Part shown: positions 20,458 through 33,700 of the stretch, piece after piece
Numbering within the stretch: position 1 is the stretch's first letter
How the letters are laid out: each line of letters begins with the position of its first letter
NCBI RefSeq assembly: GCF_032362555.1
Contig: NC_083517.1
Span: 10,746,001-10,810,000, forward strand
DNA length: 64,000 nt
Direction: 5' to 3'
Source: Amyelois transitella
Taxonomy: Eukaryota; Arthropoda; Insecta; Lepidoptera; Pyralidae
Translations under genes and position numbers: made by a program
The notes under the pieces: generated by a model
Told to the model about the DNA's origin: nothing
Databases searched by the model: none
What the model saw: only the letters and a program-made list of their open reading frames with translations

Positions 20458-22322
20458 GATAGAAAATAGCGGGTTAATCTTAATTATAGGGTTAAAGGGA
20501 CCCGTGAACCCAGGGCACGTAAAGAGGAGGGTACCAATTAATACCACGATACCTATAATTGGATAAAGACGCCACAACAAATGGGACCAATAAAACACCA
20601 ATTAAGACGTGACATTGCTCACTCTTTATTACGTTGTTAATCAATATATAAAAACATAATATAAATTATTTTTGTATAATATCACCATTGATTGTTGCAA
20701 ACTTACACGATACAGCGGGCTCTGACACTCGTCCTGGGGCGTGAGTCGCGTACACAATTGCCTCAAAATTATTTATATAAACTTTTTTACATGGACAACT
20801 TTTTATAGGCATGTATCGGAAACTTGCCTTATAGAGGCCAAATTTGTGTTACTTTTAAACCAAAAAATCTTTAACCACGCTCTTTTAACCAAATTATATG
20901 GATTGTATAAAGATAATGACATCGTCGATCAATTCTGTGCGAGACTTAGCGCCTAGTTGTTTAACATCAGAATCGACATGAATAACTGTTAAAGACGTTT
21001 TTCTAGCAAACACTAAAACGTTATTCCGGATATAATATTTTTGAGTAGCGCCTAAAATTTATTTTATTAAAAAAAAACTTTAATTTCCCTTTGCAGTGGT
21101 TATAATATATTTCACAGTAATTCTAAAAAGATTGATAAGTAAATAAAAAATAAGACAAGTATTAAAATTTTTTAGACTTTGTCTAGTAAGCGCTAAATTT
21201 TTTCCAAAAAACAGTGTCGCGCTGTTCGGAACGTCACCTTATCGTAAATGAAAAGGGAATATACTTCTATCTCTAAAGTTAAAAAAAGATTTTCATTATT
21301 CATTTGCTTAATCATATTCCCGCCTACGCTGAATTTATTTTTTCAATCGATTTGAAATCGGACGAGTGCGGAGCCCGGCGGAATCTCGAGTTAGGAGAGA
21401 TCATAAAATCAACGGCAGATCTGTCTAGCCCATAACTTGTCCATCAACACAGGTTTAACGCAAACACGGCTTGTACGGTACCGCAATTACAAAAATAATA
21501 GCCATTTGAATTTAAACCATAATTGAAGTCTTTTTTGCACACCGAAATAAATCTATAAGTATTTTTGATGAATGTGAAAATAACCTATTTTCAAGATTTT
21601 TAAACGCTTTAATCTCTTACAGCGATTTAACAATAATTGGATGGATAGTACATAATTAATGTACTTTTTCAATTTGAACTTTTTGACATCAGTTTCTCGT
21701 GGGCAGATAAATCACGAGTCGAGTGAATTTCGTTCCTAACTACACTTCGTCGAATTGTTATCATTCAAAGAACGAAAATAACTCGTCACGCTGGTTTCAA
21801 AATCACAATAGGTTGCTATTATATCTTATTATTTGGGTTATTTATATGGCTGTGACTTTGCAAATACCGTACATAGCCGTTATAACGATAACAACGAAAA
21901 ACGTCGCATCGCACAACGCACGCGAACAGCAATCTTCGGTGTAATACACAGAAGCTTGTATGTTCATTTTTGTATGAGTTGTATGAAATAATCTCATACT
22001 GTGTTAGGACGTGCGGCTGTGGACGTAACGGATGAAAACATAAACGAATATGTTGAAGGTTTCTCGAGAAAACAGTCTCAATATTTTATAGGTATTGAAA
22101 GAAATAGAGATGGCAATATGCAAAGTTAAAACCAGTTTAGTACGCAAAAGTGTTCAACTGTTTAGTATTTTAAAAATACTTTATCAAAAGATATTTTGAA
22201 CACAATAGTTGTCATTTTGTACGAAATGTGAAGACTGTTTTCTCGCGATGCCCCCGTTTCAACAAGATGGGCGCACGCGCCTCCGCCATACAATTTGTTA
22301 TACCTACTACATCTAATTCTGC
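20458..22322. other. Gene-free stretch
   Basis: No supported gene. The short open frames here (20.5, 20.8, 21.8 kb) have no recognisable product. Confidence 0.4.
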
Positions 22323-22352
22323 ACTTAACACTATGTAACTTAACACTATGTA
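22323..22352. repeat. 15-bp perfect tandem duplication
   Basis: ACTTAACACTATGTA occurs twice head to tail. Confidence 0.95.
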
Positions 22353-22741
22353 CATACATCTTTAAGCGATTTTAAAAAAGTCTTAGTACTTTATTAATTT
22401 GAAAATTTGTTAAATGTCTTTATCGTTAAATTCACTTGAATCACTCGCACCACATTTTTATTATGTTGCATCCAAGGAGCTTATAAACTACAGAGATTGC
22501 ACTGATATCAAAAGTGCCATATTACTCCTGCCACATAGTGTAATCTCCATAAGTTGTAAGCTCTTGTATCACTTCGTTTTCGATAAAACAAAAAACAATA
22601 CAAACAACCAATTGTTTAGCCCCGCTAAAATTAAATGTTATAACTAGGTACAACCGACGTGACTTGTACGAACGACGACGCCGCGTAAGTACTTCCCGTT
22701 TCTACTGCACTTTAGTTCAAATGGACTTAGTAACTGAGTTC

Positions 22742-22768
22742 AATAAAGTAGGTATTCCCTACTTTATT
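22742..22768. repeat. Hairpin with perfect 11-bp stem
   Basis: AATAAAGTAGG, loop TATTC, CCTACTTTATT. No T-run or coding context; it could be an extrusion-prone site or a remnant of a fold-back element. Confidence 0.85.
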
Positions 22769-24609
22769 AAGAAATAAAAACCATGCTATTTATATGGACC
22801 GATTTCCAGGTTAGATATACGTCGAACATAACCTAAACTAACCTAAATTGACCATCAAATCATAACTAATATTGTTGCTAAGTCCATGTGAACCTACGAA
22901 TAAGTAAATTTCCTTTTCAATTATTGCACATTCAGCGCGGCTCGCCGTCTTAACAATTGACATAAAAATGGTAAAATAACATTAATCTATGATGGAATCA
23001 CGTATAATGGCGATGATATTCATGCTAAAACTATCCAATATAACTAAAGCGTACACTTCAAAAAGGACAGACTTTGAAAAAGGTGAAATCGTTAAACTAT
23101 GCCTTTTGCCAGTCGTCTAATGTCTTTATTACATTAAATATTGTTAGTTTTTGGTGTCGCGTCATTTCTTTTCCAATTGCTAATTACAAGTGGTTGAAAT
23201 CTCAGTTAAATTTAAGACAAATATTTCAAAATAAGTTTACATTTATTTCGAAATAAGAGAAATTAAATAAAACCATAGTTTGCATCAGCAACTTAAATGC
23301 AAAAGACATGATTTTTCACCTCCACACATTTTGACGGTCTATCATTTTTGAAGGGCCAAGATGGCGACGATTTAACACAAATACCCCGCACTCAGTCGCA
23401 ATTCGAGATCAAACCAAAGGCGATGCGTGCATCACTCCTTTTGACGAAGACCGAGGGGCACAGATATCAGATACGATCACTGAAAAACAGACCTTATTAC
23501 CACAGATATAGGTTGAAAATTATACCGAAAATGTGAACTCAGATAAGATTTGACAAAGTTGTAAACTAACGAGTGATTTGGCGTTATCGATTTTGACCAT
23601 TATTAAAAAGAAAAATACTAAAAAAAAGACGTGAAAAATATTTTTATCGCGTTAAAATTCGCATCCCTCGGTCAACGTTGAATCGCTTCGTGATAATTAA
23701 ACAGACAGAAATGTCACACGAGTCTTGTTATTTTGACAGATCGATTCCAAATTTATCTTAATATAACGCTAGATGGCAGCATTCGCAAACGCGCGCAAAG
23801 TGCTCGACGTCGGATCGGAACTCACCCTTAAGGTAGACAGACGATGATCTTATAATTTTAGTCCGCAAAACTAGAGCGTTGCTCGATCTATCTTTCCACT
23901 TAGAACTTTTACAAGAATCGTGTCACATTCATCTCATTACCACGAGCCTCCAATAAACAATACAGTTTTATCACATTGATACAATATTTACGAGTCATAA
24001 ACTAGCGATGGCCTCGTGACAATAGTTCGTGAGTTAGTCTGGGTATCGAATCTCTTTTGTGTTGGCCGATTATAACTCAACATTTTGTTAAATAAATTTT
24101 AATGAGTCATTGAAATTAATTCCACACGTGAAACCGTTAAATAATTATTATTCCACAACATCTAAAAATGAATTTTCTTCATTATTATAACCTAATTTTT
24201 TGTTATCGACAAATTACGGTTATTTACAGACATTATTGGTAAAATCAAAAGATTCGATACATTCAGTTAACAAAACGAACGCACTGCTTAGTCTTAATCC
24301 AGCTCAAACGTAATTAATTACTTGCAAAAGAGCTTATTTATTTTAACGTTCAGGCGAGAACCCGTGACTCAAGTTGTAACGAAGCCATAAAAATAATAAT
24401 CAAGAATTTTTCTTCATTTCAAAATAACGATGCAAAATGTTTTAATAGTGTTTAATTTTGAATTTGAATTTTGAATTTATGGATCTCTCTTCGCGCAAGA
24501 GTGCGCGAAACATCAGTTTTATAACAGTTACTGCGCCCTCCAGGTATTTCTTTTATGAAACGAATTAAATTTTTATGTCACGTCGCATCTGTCATACTTT
24601 TCATAATAT
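22769..24609. other. Gene-free stretch
   Basis: No supported gene. A CGCTAGATGGCAGC motif is at about 23768. Confidence 0.4.
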
Positions 24610-24740
24610 CTTCTCTCGGGTCTGTTGGAAGAGATTGTTTTAGAAATAAAAAGGTACCTATGTCATTACTTTAGTCTTGTTTTTATCATTTATTTTTCTG
24701 TGTACGTAAAATTGGTAAATAAATAAATAAAAATATGCCG
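24610..24740 (+). repeat. Non-LTR/SINE 3' tail relic
   Basis: GGGTCTGTTGGAAGAGATTG, TCTTGTTTTTATCATTTATT and CTGTGTACG followed by AAATAAATAAATAAAAA. This order of short motifs is typical of moth retroelement tails, from general knowledge. Confidence 0.55.
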
Positions 24741-26271
24741 TCCAACTTCATATCATGAGTTCTCGCCGTCACGCGTGCCACTAAACAAATTAAGATACAA
24801 TTTTAACAAAGATGACACTTCGAAGTCGTATAACACACACGCTCCATACAATTATAATACAAGTTTGTACTTTGATCATTATTTGAGTGCAACCATAGAA
24901 AAATCAAACTGAGCTCGAGGCGTCCAAACCTATAGACTTGAGACATATAGACCAGTCAAATCGTGTAAAAAAATATATATAGTTGAATATAATCTGCTAT
25001 TTAAAAAGTGAGTTTAAAAATCTAATATTGGTCTGAATATTTAAAATACATAGACTTAATCATTTATAACAAAACAAAGAATGATAACTTAATTGTTTTA
25101 TTTATTATAATGAAAAATAAATTTTGAAGTGATCATCACTTCAAAATTTATTAGGAATTTATCATAAAAAGTAGTCATTATAAAGCACATCGATATGACA
25201 GGTCTATAACTCCTAATGTCTATGTCTAAAACAATTCAACGACAAACAATTAAAAGTGCTCAGGATAATTTACTACAATAAGTGGGAAAATATGCTTTTT
25301 GAAACATCTTAACACATGTCATATACGGTCGTTGGCGACTATATATCAGGTTTATAAAGTTTTCTATATCTTAGACAGGTGTCTATGTCTCAGCCAGGCT
25401 TATTGCGCTAGGCGCGTAGAGTAGCTACACAGAGAGACAAATCTTTATACGAAACAGAATAAACGATTAATATTTTTTAGTCAACAATGTGACAATAAAT
25501 ATGATGCACAGCCTAGTTGTCAAACACTGAGGCAACATTTAGCATATTATAAACATGAAATTTTATAAAACTTTCAGCGACATGACTCTAATACACGAGC
25601 AAACACAAATTTCAAAAATTTGTCTTAAATCCCATTAAACACATTGACATAAACTAACATGTTCCAAGGACACGTTATTCGTTCGTAGCTTTGTCTCTGT
25701 ATTGTATATCTCCTCTACGCTAAGTATCCTGATATTGGATGCACACGCGCATACTAAATGGGATAAATTACATCAGCATTTAGAATTAGCTCGACGTTAT
25801 CTTATCGGCTAGACTCTAGAATTAGACAAAATATTTCCCATATTTTTCGCCATTTTAAGTGATTTTAAGAGTATATGTACTCTGAACTACAACGGTTGGG
25901 AAATTAATATAAAATGAAATGGTACCTAAGTAATTATTTCAGGTAAAAATCTGGTCCAATTATAAAAATGTTAAAATACAGGTATTAAACAAAGAGACAT
26001 TTATTTGTTATCATTAATATGAGCGGGAAAACAAAATGTTAGATATACTTATATTAAAATCAGACCAAAAAGACACTCAAACAATACTCTACCACAGACT
26101 ATAAATATTAAAAAAAAGGGGTGAGCCTTAAAAGTTGCCTATAATGTGTAGCATTGACATCTTAGAACGTTAGACGTAGAACGTTGTCTTTACCAGTGTA
26201 TTGCACATCTATATTACCTTTAAAAATATTTTTTTTCATTTCAAACTAGAGTCCATACGATTGCGAGTTAT
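24741..26271. other. Gene-free AT-rich stretch with inverted repeats
   Basis: No gene is supported. A diverged inverted repeat (ACATATAGACCAGTCAAATC at about 24943, and TATGACAGGTCTATAACTCC at about 25193) flanks the perfect hairpin at 25116-25152, suggesting a decayed fold-back element. Confidence 0.45.
25116..25152. repeat. Hairpin with perfect 17-bp stem, 3-base loop
   Basis: AATAAATTTTGAAGTGA, loop TCA, TCACTTCAAAATTTATT. The strongest perfect palindromic structure I saw in the window. Confidence 0.95.
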
Positions 26272-26365
26272 TTAAACCCCCTTTTTCAGTCGGGTTATAC
26301 GATAAACCTTCCTTTTTTCAGTCGGGTAATAATTTTAAACCCTTCTATTTTTAAGTCGGGTAGTA
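26272..26365. repeat. Degenerate tandem repeat, about 33 bp, three units
   Basis: Three units end in CAGTCGGGTTATA, CAGTCGGGTAATA and AAGTCGGGTAGTA, each preceded by AAACC(C) and a pyrimidine-rich run. Confidence 0.8.
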
Positions 26366-26372
26366 ATACAAA

Positions 26373-26560
26373 TCATGTGCCTTTTGAGGCTAGTACAAGC
26401 GTCGGCTGCCGATAGCTTTGCCGAGTGGTCGCGAGGTGGCGCCACGGCGGCGAGATCGACACGACACGACACGACACTGTAGTGGTAGTGTAGTGATCAC
26501 GACACGTTACGACGTGGCCACGTCGGCCGTCGTACACCTTGGATATCTGGAATAACAAGT
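26373..26560. promoter_or_regulatory. CpG-dense island with palindromes; promoter, enhancer or alternative exon
   Basis: A short CpG-rich block in AT-rich DNA. It contains (CGACA)4 at 26458-26477, the perfect palindrome GACGTGGCCACGTC at 26511-26524 and GTGGCGCCAC near 26436. On the minus strand an AG acceptor at 26548-26547 opens a 57-codon phase-0 frame ending at 26373, compatible in phase with the last intron of the FAM53-like gene, so an alternative terminal exon cannot be excluded. Confidence 0.3.
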
Positions 26561-27179
26561 TGCGATATTAAAATTCTGATAGATTATGTAGGCATATGAG
26601 TGCCGCGTGGTTTCAGGCACTTAAAAATAGAACCACTCGTCGTAGGATATCGTATATATATCGATGAGTTAAGGTAGATACCTAGAGACATTCATTTTAT
26701 GCAGCATTTGCCGTGTTTCAATATTAGATTCCACTGTTATGGTTGTGGAGGTTCTGACCTCCGTCCGTCTGTTTTGCTGCGGGAGTCGCTTTGTGTGAAA
26801 ATCTGGATTATCCAATTCAGGGGTTTTAAAATAATAATTTGAGTGCGTTTGACCTCAATCTGTAGACGAAAACTCAAACAATGCCTATTAAAAAGGGTCA
26901 TTTAGTAGAAAGACGAACTAGCCCACGTGACGTAACATGACACGCGCAGAAAACTACCGCTGTTTCACTTTTTATAATAACATGAAACGGGACGGCGATA
27001 GTTTTTGGCGCGATAACAAATCTAAAATAAGTAGATACCTACACAATATGTAACTTATCTACGGTGAACGATGTGTATACCTGCAATTAGTTTTTTCATA
27101 AGAACAAGATGTAATGTCCCTGTTATTAAATGTAGTATTAAAACACTAATGGTGAACCAATCAAATAAATAAAACCTCC
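26561..27179. other. Gene-free stretch
   Basis: Contains a decayed family A start near 26600 (GCCGCGTGGTTTCAGGCACT) and otherwise nothing recognisable. Confidence 0.4.
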
Positions 27180-27227
27180 TACGAGGTCAGGCGAAGACGC
27201 AACCGGGACTAAAGCCTGGAGAATGTT
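27180..27227 (-). repeat. Family C repeat fragment, inverted
   Basis: GCAACCGGGACTAAAGCCTG is the reverse complement of the family C core. Confidence 0.75.
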
Positions 27228-27266
27228 GATAGATGACGATTGATAATGAGAACATAGACGTAGAAG

Positions 27267-27675
27267 AAAAGGCGGACGGAGTTGTGGTTTGAAAAAGGTG
27301 AAGCATTGTAAAGAGCCATTTCATGAGATAACCTATGATGCATCAGTGACGCAATGACGGTCGACTGTCACACTGGTGAGAGTGTGAGCGTGAGACGTGT
27401 AGAAATATACTATAGGTGCTTCATTTTACCGTATAATAAAACTCTTTACCCTCTATTTTTCTCTGATATTGTAGAACTCTGTCGTTGGTACTGTCCACCT
27501 GTCCTTATAATGATGTCCGTCTATATGTATAAGGTTACACACGGATCTATGATATTGTCACTTGTCGGGTTCATCGTGTATTTTTCAACCTTGACATTGG
27601 CAAAATCATCGTTTTGTTGAACGATGGAGCCTTAGTATTAAAAAGTGAAAGTGAATAAAACTCCGTCCGCCTTTT
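27267..27675. repeat. Pair of 17-bp perfect inverted repeats, 375 bases apart
   Basis: AAAAGGCGGACGGAGTT (27267-27283) and AACTCCGTCCGCCTTTT (27659-27675). They flank a short open frame on the plus strand that I do not recognise. They may be the ends of a small fold-back element in the 3' flank of the FAM53-like gene. Confidence 0.7.
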
Positions 27676-27684
27676 TTACGTGTA

Positions 27685-27718
27685 TGAGAGAGAGAGGAGA
27701 GATAGAGAGAGAGAAGAA
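27685..27718. repeat. Imperfect (GA)n tract
   Basis: GA-rich simple sequence just past the stop codon of the minus-strand FAM53-like gene, probably in its 3' UTR. Confidence 0.9.
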
Positions 27719-27735
27719 GCGTGTTACCAGTGCGA

Positions 27736-30700
27736 TCACCAGCAGAAGACGGAGAGCTCGCCGCCGTGCGCGCCGCCCACCGCGCGCCACGACCGCACGC
27801 CGCCGCCCACGCGCAGCTGAAACGATCAATCATCATCAAAATATTAACTCGAATAGATATGATTATCAATCATTTTCGAGTTAATATTTTACTTATTTAT
27901 TCTTTATTGTACTATTTACAGTTGAATGTGGCCTTTCAGTCTTTTCAAGGCTGTTGGCTCTGTCTTTACCGCAGGGGATATAGACGTGATTATATGAATG
28001 AATAAATAGGACCACTCCATCTCTTTCCCATGGATGTCGTGAAAGGCGACTAAGGGATAGACTTACAAACTTGGGATTCTCTTTTAGGCGATGAGCTAGC
28101 AACCTGTCACTATTTGAATCTCAATTCTATCATTAAGCCAAATAGCTGAACGTGGCCATTCAGTCTTTTCAAGACTGTTGGTTCTGTCTACCTCGCAAGG
28201 GATATAGACGTGACCATATGTATGTATGTATGTAATAAAAAAATAATACAATACGGAATTATTTTTAAATAAAACATAAAAAAAACCTTTTTAACAATTT
28301 ACGCACGCGGGTACTAAGAAATATACATTAATATGTCTCGACATACATATCTTTCTTTACCAAGAAACATATCTCTTCAATGGCCGCTGTTCCTTCATTG
28401 AGTTTCTGGCGTCGTGAATGGCAGAATACCGGCTATCCTTATAAGGACAGTTTGAACCGAACCTAACGTAGGTACAGTCGGCAACGAAACTGTTACGAAT
28501 CGCGTAAAATATAGCTATCAAAAAACGTGCATCCACACTTTCTTACGCGAATTATCGCATTTGATAAATTGCTAATTTTGGATTAGGCTCTTACATTTTT
28601 CCTGATTTTGTTATATTTGATCTTTGTTGTACTTATTACAATGAGTTAAGGAAATTATAAGTATATTCTGACACTTTATATACTTTATATGAAGCGAGTT
28701 AACAAATTTTCACGTTATGAAGCGAAATTATTAATATTTAATTTCTTAGAAAATAATTTTGATAAAATGTTGAGCCTGCATCAAACTTACGAGTAATTAC
28801 ATACCTAAAGTAACTTTAATTGCTAGAAATTCCCACAGCAGTGGAGCTTTGCACAAGAACTAATCCTACTAATTAGGTACATAAATGCAAAAGTTTGTAG
28901 GTATATGTGTTTGTTACCTTTTCAGGCAACAACTTAATTCACATATAAAACTTTGACATTAGAATATCAGACATAAAACGTCAAAATGTGCTGTGTGGTT
29001 CCCGGCATCAATAGAAAAAAGAATAGGACTACTCCATCTCTTCCCCACGGATGTCGTAGAGGGCGACTAAGGGATTAATTTATAAACTTGGGATTCTTCT
29101 TTTAGGCGCAGGGTTAGCAACCTGTCACTAATTGAATCTCAATTCTATCAAAAAGCCAAACAGCTGAAAGTGGCCTTTCAGTCTTTTCAAGACTGTTGGC
29201 TCTGTCTACCCCGTAAGGGATATATACGTGATGATATGTATGTAATCAAAGTAATCAAAATTTAAAGTAGTTAAAATTGATAGCTGTCGCTGACTGTACC
29301 ATACTTTTTGCGTTACATCGTTGCGTCGGAATGGGTGCGTTTGACCATTTACGTCGAGCGGTCGGCTGGCTTTTTACAGCGTCAGAGAGATCCGTGCAAT
29401 GCCTGGTGTAGCGTATATGGCATTCTTTATAATTGATAAAGCAAAGAAATTGAATTCGATATTAGTTTTGAGTTCGTGCAAACGCTTTCTACGGACGAAG
29501 ATGTATCCGTAATAGGTTATAACTTACATTCATCAATTCAGATATGTAGTTCATAAGTACATACCTACATATAATCACGTCTATTTCCCTTGCGGGGTAG
29601 ACAGAGCCAACATTCTTTGACGTGATTGATAGGCCACGTTCAGCTGTTTGGCTAAATGCCTGCTAGCGTATCGCCTTAAAGAAGAATCCCAATTATATAA
29701 GCCTATCCCTTATTCGCCTTTAACGACTTCCATGGGAGAGATATGAATGGGTCCTATTATTTTTTCTATTGGTGCCGGGAACCACAAGGCACTAAAAAAC
29801 AGATATGTACATATATAGTCACAAGTTATTAACTTGAATGTGATGTACAATTCACATACATACGTAAAATCACGCCTTTTTCCCGAAGGGGTAGGCAGTG
29901 ACTACATCTTTCTACTTGCTACGATCTCTGCATAAATCTTAATACAATGAACATAATAGGTATGTAAGAAATATTTTTGGCTGACGCTTGCTACAATATG
30001 TTAAAAAAGGACGTGTTATGTATGTGTGTTACGAACTACAACAATAACAATATCATCATTATAATAGCTGATTACCTATAGTACCATTTGAATGTATGGA
30101 AAATTTCTATTTCTCTAAACTTAATCTTATAATATAATCATATTACTTAACTTGAACTCTATAATTATATTACGGCTTTATCTTTCTTTTTGCGACATAT
30201 ACACAACATAACTATCAGTTTATTCCATTGCACAAATATAATAAGTTCATATGTTCCCGTAGGAAGGCGGGTGTAACACGTGCTCGCTAATTATCCAGGC
30301 CCGGGCTGCACTTTTCAATTTGTTCCCGGCTCCCGCTGGAACACGCGGACGCATCGCGACGCGACATGCCGGATGCAATTCCGAAACTTGTTCATTGATT
30401 ACTGGGGAGCTTTGAGGGGTACCGCCTATCTGTTATGTTACTATTCTATAGGTAGGTATACATACAGGTATACAGTAGATGTTTTGCGATAAAATAGATA
30501 GAAAATATAGCTATCTTTAGTAATATAAAATCTGACAAGTAAACCACAGTCAATTTCGGCCGGAGAGGCAACCCTAGTTCTGGCGGGCGGACGGTAGACG
30601 TTTCTTGTAATACTTTCAATAATTCAAGGCTTACCAAGGGTAAGTAATAGAGTTATAGATATATATTATACGGCCTCTGTGGCGCAGCGGTAGTGCGCTT

Positions 30701-33700
30701 GTCTGTGTCACCGGTGGTCCCGGGTAGGCCGGGCCAGGGCATAATGTGAAACGATCTTTCTCTGACTGGCCTGAGTCTTGGATGTTTATCTATATAAGTA
30801 TTTATTCTAAAATATAGTATCGTTGGGTTAGTATCTCGTAAAACAAGTCTCGAACTTACTTCAAGGCTAACTCAATCTGTGTAAATGTCCCGAAAAAATA
30901 AATAAAAATAGATCAGTTATACATCCAGTTGCATGTGTGCATACAGGCAACTGGAGGTTTTCTCACGATGTTTCTCACCTTAAGATCATTGTGCTGAGTA
31001 TTCTGGCTACTTAAATGGGAAACATGGATGATGAGATTGACCTAGATAATGTATCTTTGGATTAAAGTAATTATTGGGAAGTCTTAACATAAATTTGTAA
31101 CGAAGATTACTGAAAATTAATTAAGTCTGTGTGGATTTTGTGACGCCGCGCCGTGGTATCCCCTGCGCCTCTCTTATCTGCCGTTCGTTCTCCAAGTAAA
31201 GTAGCTCGCTGTCCTCTGGCGGCTACTTACTGTCGTGTCTATATCCAAATCCACGCTCCCCTAAAGATAGTAAAACTAGTCCTACTAAAAGTTGTAGTTA
31301 TTCTAAAAATATTTAAATTACCTTTCATCACTCTAACTTGCGACGTTTTACCTAAACTGTCTCTCTCTAACTCACCTGTTGCATCTTATCGAAATCGAGC
31401 GCGGGCCGGTGTCTCCTGGGCGGCGCGAGCGGCGCGCGGCGGCGGCGCGGCGACGGCGGCGGCTCGCTGCACGCGCACGCTGCGCCCGCGCGCCGCGGCT
31501 TCAGCGCCTCCAGCGGCGGCGACGTGCGGAAACGCACGGGAGTCTCTATCTGGAAGTCACAGGGGGCCAACCAATGTGTGAATTTTTCCAAAGAGGGAAC
31601 ACAATTTAATCACGAATTTTTTTGAAATATTCTTCCTATTTTTCTACTAGTAGATCCTGTAATGAGTTGATGTTACAGCCGTCCATGAACGTTACATTTC
31701 AAAATTCATATGTTTTTATTTTAAACGGCAATTTACCTACTCTTACTATCGTTACTTCTCCCAATTCCTAAAAATTTAATACACAAGTTAGCACACTTAT
31801 GAGTATGACATGTATCATGTGTATTAGCATGGCATACCTTCGTGTCTTCATCGTCATCCGAGGGCGCTCTCGCCGCTCTATCTTCTCCGTCGTCTAGATA
31901 CGGTTGCGCCGGCCATTTTCTTTTCTCGGGGGCGGCGGGGGGAGGGGAGGAGGCGCCGCGTCTCCTAGATTCCGGCGCCGCTGCGCCCGCGCCGGCCGCT
32001 TCGGTCCGCGCGCCGACGTTCCCGACGGGCGCGCCGTTGATCACCTGCCATGCGATATTGATATGCTAGCGGTTGAGGTGTGAGTATGTTTCCTAATGAG
32101 ACTACTGGGTCGGGATCTATGTGCTTGAGAATAGAGGGCAAAGGAACGACGTACTGATCAAATTGGTGTATTTTCAGAGTTATTAATAACTTTTTTCAAA
32201 TTGGTGTATTTTTATTAACTTGTGTACTTTGATATTCCATGGCGAAATATTTTCATCTTTCAGCAGATGACAAGAAAATCACCTAAAACTTAAATTTTCA
32301 AGATTGATCAGGGTATATTGCACATTTTTAGAACATCGATATTGGCTTACAGAATGTTAAAATGAAAAATCATCTTTCTTACAGTAAAATTTGACGAGCA
32401 TTTCTCGATGTGCCAAAGTATTTGCAGAACATTAAACTTGAGAAGTATCTTGCTTATTTGTGGCCATAAATGTTTGAAGAAAACAAACACTTTATCTATG
32501 TAGGTATCCATCAAGTCTACGTGTTACCTGTCCAGGCGGAGGAGACGAATTTTCCGCTTCGACGCGCCTCAAAGCCATCGGCTGCTACACTACACTGCCA
32601 ATTTATTGTCGCCTTAAAATAAGAAAGGCCTAACCAAATTAAAAAATTGAACGAGAATAACGACCGTTGCATCATGATGTTTTATAAAAATATTAGTTTT
32701 TGATTATCGTAAGGGATTTTATTCCAATTCTTTTATGTACACTTGACAATTCATCTATTAATCATTTTACTATGTTACCTAATAAAAAAGCGTTCACAAA
32801 TCTTCCTCAGTTTTATAGTGAGGTTCTCATAGTTGTCTTGACGATACAAATCAAACGCACTTTTTCATAACATTCATTTTAATTTATACTAGATTGGCTA
32901 TATTTTCCAAAGATGAAAACAAATTAGATTTATAAAGGTATCTAAATAAAAGCTGTAATTTCAACCTTCTACTTGCAAAGCTGAGTTTATCACAAAAATT
33001 AACCAATCCCAAAACATTAATTTCGGTAGTTCATGACGTGGAAAAAGAAGTTTCTGATGTTGTAGCCAACGTTGCAATCCTGTTACCGTGTAGGGAGCTA
33101 TTACGCGTTTCTTTTTGCAATTAAAAACGAGCCGGAACAAAAGAATGTCTAATTCCAGGCCGGGGGAAAGATAAACAAATGCTGCAGGCTCCCAGGCAGA
33201 CGGCAAAATGAATAAAACCAAATTGTTTTGTTCAAAAAAGAGTCCGCAGCGTCAATTGCGGGCTACAACGCGAACTGTGGTGATAATGCTCGGTATTCAA
33301 ACACAAGTAATAATTTATGTAAAACGTTAAGTACTAGTTTTGAAAGGTTTGTTCGTTCTGGGACCTCGGGATGTCTGGTACGGGCTTTGAGACCAGCAGA
33401 TTGCTATTGTCGTCGAAGTAAAAATAATACAATAGAATTTCTGAAGAGATCACGACGTATTTTAAGGTACGCTGTAATGAACTCATAAAAATCGGAATAA
33501 TTTAGAATGAACAATATATTTCAACAACGCGAAATTAATATCTACAACAAACATTAATTACAGAAAGTATAAAGGCAGATATTATATATATTGACTTAAC
33601 TAACAAAAAGAAACCCTTCGGCCACTTTCGAAACGAAACTGATACTTGATATAGACTCGACATTAGATTCAAAGAATACAACGACTCAAAATTTCAATGC

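Noticed and set aside
27002..27011. TTTTTGGCGCG, an E2F-like motif
   Set aside because: No gene start is nearby, so a single short motif has no support.
31153..31609. Long Ala/Arg-rich plus-strand open frames
   Set aside because: They are shadows of the GC-rich minus-strand exon 31376-31549, whose splice sites and phase fit its neighbours.
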